A stretch of DNA of 64,000 nucleotides. Source: Paracoccus sediminilitoris. Lineage in GTDB: Bacteria; Pseudomonadota; Alphaproteobacteria; Rhodobacterales; Rhodobacteraceae. The notes beneath the pieces were generated by a model. It ran no database searches. It was not told the DNA's origin and was given only the letters and a program-made list of their open reading frames with translations. The DNA lies in assembly GCF_003259195.1 (NCBI RefSeq), contig NZ_QJPK01000004.1:1-64000 (forward strand). The letters run 5' to 3'. How positions within the stretch are numbered: the stretch's first letter is position 1; each line of letters starts with the position of its first letter. This document shows, in pieces, positions 59,411 through 64,000 of this stretch. The position numbers were made by a program, and so were the translations under genes.

Positions 59411-60550
59411 TCACAGCGCATTGCGGGGCATCGGCAGGGTACCGCGGTTGTAATCGGCCCAATCGGTGATCTCGGGATAGAACTGCTTGCGCCAGGCGCG
59501 CACGAGCGGGTTCATCCTGCGGCGCCACAGCGGCGGCACCATCGCGATGAAGGTCATTGTCGGATAGCCGCGCGGCAATTGCGGGGCCTGGTCCTTTCCA
59601 TAGGTCTGCAGCAGGGGAAAGCGGCGGTCGGGCTTGTAATGGTGGTCCGAATGGCGCTGCAGGTTGATCAGCAGCCAGTTCGAGGCCTTGTGGCTGGCAT
59701 TCCAGCTGTGCCGCGGCAGGATATGTTCATAGCGCCCATCCCCCAGATGCTTGCGCGACAGGCCGTAATGTTCGACGTAATTCGTCAGCTCCAGCTGCCA
59801 GACGGCGATGAAGGCCTGAAAGGCGAACAGCCCCAGCCCCGCCCAACCGCCAAGGATCAGCGCCAGCGCCAGCATGGCCAGCTGCAGCGCCGCATAGCGC
59901 CAGAACGGGTTGCGCCGGTCCAGGGGGCTGCGCCCCGCGCGGGCCAGCATCCGCGTTTCAGCCCGCCATGCGCTGCGCGGGCCATCGGCCAGAACACGGA
60001 TGAAGAACCGATAGAAGCCCTCGTTATAGCGGGCCGAAACAGCATCGCGCGGGGTCGAGACCCAGGAATGATGCACCAGCAGGTGTTCCGTCCTGAAATG
60101 CGAATAAAGCACGCTGGCCAGCAGCAGATCGCCCAGCCAGCGTTCCAGCGCGGTCTTCTGGTGCAGCAATTCGTGGGCATAGACGATGCCGATGCTGCCC
60201 GACAGGACGCCGATGCCGAAGAACAGGCCCAGCTGTTCCCAGCCCGACAGATGGCCCGTCGCCCGGACATACCAGATCGATCCGAAGATCGCCGCGAATT
60301 GCAGCGGAAACCAGATGATGGTGATGGCGCGGTGCCAGAACAGCTGCGCCGTTTCAGTCTGCGGGTCGGGGTTCTCGTCGTTCGTCCCAAGGATGCCGTC
60401 CAGCACCGTGGTCAGGTACCAGGCATAGAGCGGCAGCAACGCCCACCACATGCCACCCCTGATGGCTGCCAAGGCCACCAGAGGGATCATCAGTGCCGAC
60501 ATCCAGAAAGGAGCGGCGGGGGGAAGGCGTCGGTCTGGTGAATCGCTCAT
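59411..60550 (-). CDS. AlkB-like alkane 1-monooxygenase family protein
   Basis: A 379-residue integral-membrane di-iron hydroxylase. The histidine boxes are HELLHQ, EHLLVHH, NYVEHYG and LQRHSDHH, in the order and spacing of AlkB. About six hydrophobic helices precede and separate them (ALMIPLVALAAIRGGMWWAL, LGLFFGIGVLSGSIGIVYAH and others). AlkB hydroxylates the terminal carbon of medium-chain alkanes; here no rubredoxin or alkane-operon genes are nearby, so the substrate is uncertain. It ends convergent to rpsU and starts 10 bases after mutY. Confidence 0.85.
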   Translation of the reverse strand: MSDSPDRRLPPAAPFWMSALMIPLVALAAIRGGMWWALLPLYAWYLTTVLDGILGTNDENPDPQTETAQLFWHRAITIIWFPLQFAAIFGSIWYVRATGHLSGWEQLGLFFGIGVLSGSIGIVYAHELLHQKTALERWLGDLLLASVLYSHFRTEHLLVHHSWVSTPRDAVSARYNEGFYRFFIRVLADGPRSAWRAETRMLARAGRSPLDRRNPFWRYAALQLAMLALALILGGWAGLGLFAFQAFIAVWQLELTNYVEHYGLSRKHLGDGRYEHILPRHSWNASHKASNWLLINLQRHSDHHYKPDRRFPLLQTYGKDQAPQLPRGYPTMTFIAMVPPLWRRRMNPLVRAWRKQFYPEITDWADYNRGTLPMPRNAL

Positions 60551-60560
60551 GCCCGCGATG

Positions 60561-61586
60561 CTACGCGGCGATTTCGCTTTGCGCCATATCCCAGACCTTG
60601 CGCATCAGTCCCGGCAATGCATCGCGGTCGATCTGACGCAGGGGAATCAGCTGGCCGCGTTCGGGATTGCCGGTCAGATCGCCGATCATCACCGTCAGGG
60701 TCAGGCTGAAATGGGTGAAGACGTGGCGCACCTCGCCGATGGGGCGCCAATCCGCCGGGCCGGGGGGCGGCAGGTCGCGCCCGTCCCACCCCGCCGAGGG
60801 GAAGCCCGTCGTCCCCCCCAGCAAGCCCTTGGCCGGCCGCTCCTCCAGCAGGATGCGGTCGCCGCTGCGCGCGATCCAAGCGATGCCGCCGCGTTCGGGC
60901 TTGGGGGCCTTGGGGGTCTTGGCGGGCAGGTCGGCGGCGATGCCCTGCGCGCGGGCATCGCAGGAAGCGGACAGCGGGCAGATGACGCAGGCGGGCTTGC
61001 GCGGGGTGCAGATCGTGGCGCCAAGATCCATCATCGCCTGCGCGTAATCGCCGGGGCGGGTTCGGGGCGTCAGGGTCTCGGCAAGGGCCGTCAGTTCCGG
61101 CTTGGACCGCGGCAGCGGCGTGCGGACCGCGAACAGGCGCGACACCACGCGCTCCACATTGCCGTCCACCACGGTTTCCGGCAGGTCGAAGGCGATCGCC
61201 GCCACCGCCGCCGAGGTATAGGCCCCCACCCCCGGCAGTTCGCGCAACCCCTCACGCGTGTCGGGAAAACCGCCGCGTTCGCACACCGCCCGCGCGCAGG
61301 CCAGCAGGTTGCGGGCGCGGGCATAATAGCCAAGCCCCGCCCATTCGCCCATCACCTGTGCATCGGGCGCCGCGGCCAGGTCCTGGACGGTGGGCCAGAT
61401 GCGCGTAAATCGAAGGAAGTATTCCTTGACGGCAGCCACGGTCGTCTGTTGCAACATCACCTCGGACAACCAGACGCGATAGGGGTCGGCGGGCGCGCCC
61501 CCCGGCGGCACGCGCCATGGCAAGACGCGGGCATGGCGGTCGTACCAGTCCAGCAGCGTTTCTGCGATCACCTTGCTGTCACGCAA
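60561..61586 (-). CDS. mutY: A/G-specific adenine glycosylase MutY
   Basis: Removes adenine mispaired with 8-oxoguanine. Catalytic Glu42 is in LSEVMLQQTTVAAV; the helix-hairpin-helix is LRELPGVGAYTSAAVAAIAF with Asp141 in VVDGNVERVVSRLF. The iron-sulfur cluster pattern CTPRKPACVICPLSASC has the expected 6-2-5 spacing. The C-terminal NUDIX-like domain recognises 8-oxoG. Length 341. The start is the TTG at 61586, supported by GAGG 8 bases upstream; a GTG at 61571 is the alternative. Divergent from DUF721. Confidence 0.93.
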   Translation of the reverse strand: MRDSKVIAETLLDWYDRHARVLPWRVPPGGAPADPYRVWLSEVMLQQTTVAAVKEYFLRFTRIWPTVQDLAAAPDAQVMGEWAGLGYYARARNLLACARAVCERGGFPDTREGLRELPGVGAYTSAAVAAIAFDLPETVVDGNVERVVSRLFAVRTPLPRSKPELTALAETLTPRTRPGDYAQAMMDLGATICTPRKPACVICPLSASCDARAQGIAADLPAKTPKAPKPERGGIAWIARSGDRILLEERPAKGLLGGTTGFPSAGWDGRDLPPPGPADWRPIGEVRHVFTHFSLTLTVMIGDLTGNPERGQLIPLRQIDRDALPGLMRKVWDMAQSEIAA

Positions 61587-61671
61587 TTATGTGGCCTCGT
61601 GTGAATGGGTGCGCTTTCATCCTTGCCGTTGGCTGGCTAAGACTATGGGCGTGATAACAGATCATGGAACG

Positions 61672-62205
61672 ATGGCACAGGCACCCGGACCCACATATTC
61701 CAAGACCCGTCGTCGCAGCCGCGGCTTTCAGGCGGCGTCATCGCTGCTGGCCACCCGTGTCCAGAAGGCGGCTGAGGGTCGCGGCTTTGCCGTTGCCCGC
61801 CTGCTGACCCATTGGCCCGAGATCGCCGGCCCCCAGCTGGCCGCAGCCACCCGGCCCGTCAAGATCAGCCACAGCCGCGGTGCCTTCGGGGCGACGCTGA
61901 CCCTGCTGACGACCGGCCCCATGGCACCGATGGTGGAGATGCAGCTGCCGACGCTGCGCGACAAGGTGAATGCTTGCTATGGCTATAATGCCATCCAGCG
62001 CATCACCCTGACCCAGACCGCCGCCAGCGGCTTTGCCGAAGGCCATGCCAGCTTTTCCCACGCGCCGAAGCCCCCCAAGGCCCCCGACCCTACCAAGGTC
62101 GCCCAAGCTGACAGCATCGGCGCGCAGTTTACCGACCCGACATTGGCGCAGGCCATGGCCACGCTGGCCCTGAACGTCGCCACCAGACAATCCCGCAAGC
62201 CCTGA
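61672..62205 (+). CDS. DUF721 (DciA-like) protein
   Basis: A 177-residue protein. The DUF721 core has GFQAASSLLATRVQKAAEGR, GFAVARLLTHWPEIAGPQLA and VNACYGYNAIQRITLTQT. DUF721 is the core of DciA, the ancestral replicative helicase loader partner, and such genes are widely spread in alphaproteobacteria. The C-terminal half is poorly conserved. The start is uncertain: ATGs at 61573, 61645 and 61672 are in frame; 61672 gives the family-like N-terminus (MAQAPGPTYSKTRRRSRGF). Confidence 0.83.
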   Translation: MAQAPGPTYSKTRRRSRGFQAASSLLATRVQKAAEGRGFAVARLLTHWPEIAGPQLAAATRPVKISHSRGAFGATLTLLTTGPMAPMVEMQLPTLRDKVNACYGYNAIQRITLTQTAASGFAEGHASFSHAPKPPKAPDPTKVAQADSIGAQFTDPTLAQAMATLALNVATRQSRKP

Positions 62206-62231
62206 TCCGACAAGACCCGAAAGGACTTCCC

Positions 62232-62861
62232 ATGTTTCTCCGCTCTGCCGTGACCGTTTTCGCGCTGGCCCTGGCCGCCCCCGTGATGGCGCAGGATGCC
62301 CCCGAAACCCTGCCCGACATCGCCCTGGGCGCCGAGGATGCGCCCCTGACCATCGTCGAATATGCCAGCTTCACCTGCGGGCATTGCGCCAATTTCCACA
62401 AGGATGTCTTTCCGCAGCTGAAGGCGGATTACATCGACACCGGCAAGGTCAAGTTTGTCCAGCGCGACATCTATTTCGATCAGCCCGGCCTTTGGGCAGG
62501 CATCATGGCCCGCTGCGGCGAGGGCGAGAAGTTCTATCCCGTCGCCGACATGCTGTTCGATGAACAGCAGGAATGGCTGTCGGGCGGTTCGGGCGACGAA
62601 GTGGCCGCGAACCTGCGCAAGATCGGCCTGAAGGCCGGCATGACCGATGACCAGATGACCGCCTGCTGGGACGACACCGCCAAGGTGGAACAGCTGATCG
62701 CGACCTTCCAGGAAAACGCCAAGGCCGACGATATCCAGGCGACCCCGACCTTCATCATCGGCGGCGAGACCGTGCCGAACCAGGCCTGGGACAGCATGAA
62801 GGAGATCATCGACTCCAAGCTGGCCGAAGCCGACACCGGAACGGAAGCCGCCGACCAGTGA
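62232..62861 (+). CDS. DsbA family thiol:disulfide interchange protein
   Basis: A 209-residue periplasmic protein. Signal peptide to about residue 20 (AAPVMA|QD). The thioredoxin-fold active site is FTCGHCANFHKDVF (Cys49, Cys52), the cis-proline is in QATPTFIIGG, and the helical insert lies between them. CGHC with the preceding EYASFTC suits the DsbA-like oxidases of alphaproteobacteria rather than DsbC. The C-terminal tail is acidic. The next gene starts with GTG overlapping its stop. Confidence 0.9.
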   Translation: MFLRSAVTVFALALAAPVMAQDAPETLPDIALGAEDAPLTIVEYASFTCGHCANFHKDVFPQLKADYIDTGKVKFVQRDIYFDQPGLWAGIMARCGEGEKFYPVADMLFDEQQEWLSGGSGDEVAANLRKIGLKAGMTDDQMTACWDDTAKVEQLIATFQENAKADDIQATPTFIIGGETVPNQAWDSMKEIIDSKLAEADTGTEAADQ

Positions 62862-63970
62862 CAGCACCACTGGCCGGCCTGAAGGTCGTCGAACTTGCGC
62901 GCATTCTGGCCGGCCCCTGGGCCGGTCAGATCCTGGCCGATCTGGGCGCGCAGGTCATCAAGGTCGAATCCCCCCAAGGCGATGACACGCGACGTTGGGG
63001 GCCGCCCTTCATCGACCATCAGGGCGACCGCAGTGCCGCCTATTTCCACGCTGCCAATCGCGGCAAGCAGTCGGTCATCGCCGATTTCACGACCCCGCAG
63101 GGGCAGCAGAAGGTCCGCGACCTGGTCGCCGATGCCGATATCCTGATCGAGAATTTCAAGGTCGGCGGACTGGCCAAATACGGGCTGGACCATGCCAGCC
63201 TGTCGGCGCTGAACCCCCGGCTGATCTATTGTAGCGTGACGGGGTTCGGGCAGACCGGCCCCTATGCCCATCGCGCAGGCTATGACTTCATCATCCAGGG
63301 CATGTCCGGCATGATGAGCGTGACGGGCGACCCCGCAGGCCAGCCCCAGAAGGTCGGCGTCGCGGTCACCGACATCTTAACCGGCGTCTATGCCGCGGTC
63401 GGCATCCTGGCCGCGCTGCAACAGCGCCAGCGGACCGGGCGCGGCCAGCACGTGGACATGGCGCTGATGGACGTGGCGACCTCGGTCATGGCCAATCAGG
63501 CGATGAATTACCTGACGACGGGGAATGTGCCGGGGCGGATGGGCAATGCCCACCCCAATCTGGTCCCCTATGCCGTCTTCGATTGCGCGGATGGCTGGAT
63601 CATCATCGCCACCGGCAACGACGCGCAATATCGCAGGCTCTGCACGGTACTGGGCCTGCCCGCGCTGGCCGATGCCCCGGCTTATGCGACCAATGCCGAC
63701 CGCATCGCCAACCGCGACACGCTCAGCGATCTGCTATATTCGGTCACCGTCACCTGGCCGCGCGACCGGCTGTTGGCCGCGCTGGAGGATCAGGGCATTC
63801 CCGCCGGGCCCATCAACGACATGGCCGATGTCTTTGCCGATCCGCAGGTGATCGCCCGCAAGATGCGCATCGATCCCCAGGGCGTTCCAGGCCTGCGCCT
63901 GCCGATCACCTTTTCGGATGCGGAACTGTCGCTGGACCGGGCATCACCCGGCCTTGGACAGGACGACTGA
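62858..63970 (+). CDS. CaiB/BaiF family CoA-transferase
   Basis: Family III CoA-transferase of 370 residues, starting with a GTG overlapping the DsbA-like gene stop. LKVVELARILAGPWAGQILA and ADLGAQVIKVESPQGDDTRR are the N-terminal signature, and SVTGFGQTGPYAHRAGYDFI lies further on. The catalytic Asp172 is in AVTDILTGVYAAVGILAALQ, equivalent to Asp169 of formyl-CoA transferase. The acyl groups cannot be told. It is complete; the window ends 30 bases later. It could be a mesaconyl-CoA-type transferase, but nothing specific supports that. Confidence 0.9.
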   Translation: MTAPLAGLKVVELARILAGPWAGQILADLGAQVIKVESPQGDDTRRWGPPFIDHQGDRSAAYFHAANRGKQSVIADFTTPQGQQKVRDLVADADILIENFKVGGLAKYGLDHASLSALNPRLIYCSVTGFGQTGPYAHRAGYDFIIQGMSGMMSVTGDPAGQPQKVGVAVTDILTGVYAAVGILAALQQRQRTGRGQHVDMALMDVATSVMANQAMNYLTTGNVPGRMGNAHPNLVPYAVFDCADGWIIIATGNDAQYRRLCTVLGLPALADAPAYATNADRIANRDTLSDLLYSVTVTWPRDRLLAALEDQGIPAGPINDMADVFADPQVIARKMRIDPQGVPGLRLPITFSDAELSLDRASPGLGQDD

Positions 63971-64000
63971 CGGTCCCTTCCCGACGCGATCGTTGATTTC

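Noticed and set aside
1-64000. tRNA, rRNA, tmRNA, insertion sequence, phage or toxin-antitoxin genes
   Set aside because: No cloverleaf or T-loop pattern, no transposase or integrase other than XerC, and no inverted terminal repeats were seen by eye. A tRNAscan or covariance search would settle the RNA question.

Overview
The window is a gene-dense, GC-rich stretch of a Rhodobacteraceae chromosome, most likely Paracoccus or a close relative. Supporting markers are a (2S)-methylsuccinyl-CoA dehydrogenase of the ethylmalonyl-CoA pathway, an aromatic aminotransferase very like the Paracoccus denitrificans enzyme, a 50-residue alphaproteobacterial aa3 oxidase subunit IV, a TrcR (DUF1013) cell-cycle regulator, and COQ9 beside rpsU. 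About 70 protein genes were called, mostly core housekeeping. No tRNA, rRNA, CRISPR array, insertion sequence, phage or plasmid gene was seen.

Layout. 1-2644: a cut-off TauE/SafE permease, divergent mcd, and a META-domain lipoprotein. 2645-14178: a long minus-strand run comprising etfD, a TPR protein, ispE, pdxJ, acpS, lepB, rnc, era, DUF1491, rarD, a Hint-domain gene broken by one amber codon, and recO. 14421-21041: greA, a membrane protein, azlCD, a lipoprotein, cytochrome oxidase subunit IV, an MBL-fold hydrolase and a large acyl-CoA dehydrogenase. 21153-29864: a Sua5-type tRNA modification enzyme, glutamate dehydrogenase, two small I78-like lipoproteins, DUF2794, hrpB and ycjX-ycjF.

29869-40864: a GNAT and an exported 18-repeat MORN protein, nadE, an MFS exporter, then an envelope group (L,D-transpeptidase, Lys/Ala-rich histone-H1-like protein, lytic transglycosylase) and priA. 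40984-52132: transaldolase, DUF484-xerC, msrA-prmA, DUF1127, rsmE and ubiA back to back, an OmpA/BON protein with a small coiled-coil partner, sseA-tyrB and smpB. 52199-63970: a K+-channel-like protein with a P1-family peptidase, gabD, a GlsB/YmgE membrane protein, trcR, RNase T2, a quinone oxidoreductase, COQ9, rpsU, an AlkB-like hydroxylase, mutY, DUF721, a DsbA-like protein and a CaiB/BaiF CoA-transferase.

Functional themes are acyl-CoA oxidation feeding ubiquinone (mcd, acyl-CoA dehydrogenase, ETF-QO, with ubiA and COQ9 making quinone), RNA processing and ribosome assembly (rnc, era, prmA, rsmE, smpB, rpsU), DNA repair and replication restart (recO, priA, xerC, mutY), and envelope maintenance. 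No clearly new multi-gene system was found. The most interesting leads are small: the amber-interrupted Hint gene, a terminator-like hairpin in the greA leader, a hairpin plus leader ORF (or opposite-strand small RNA) before gabD, a long imperfect hairpin upstream of the L,D-transpeptidase, and a lipoprotein that may be a circularly permuted papain-fold enzyme.
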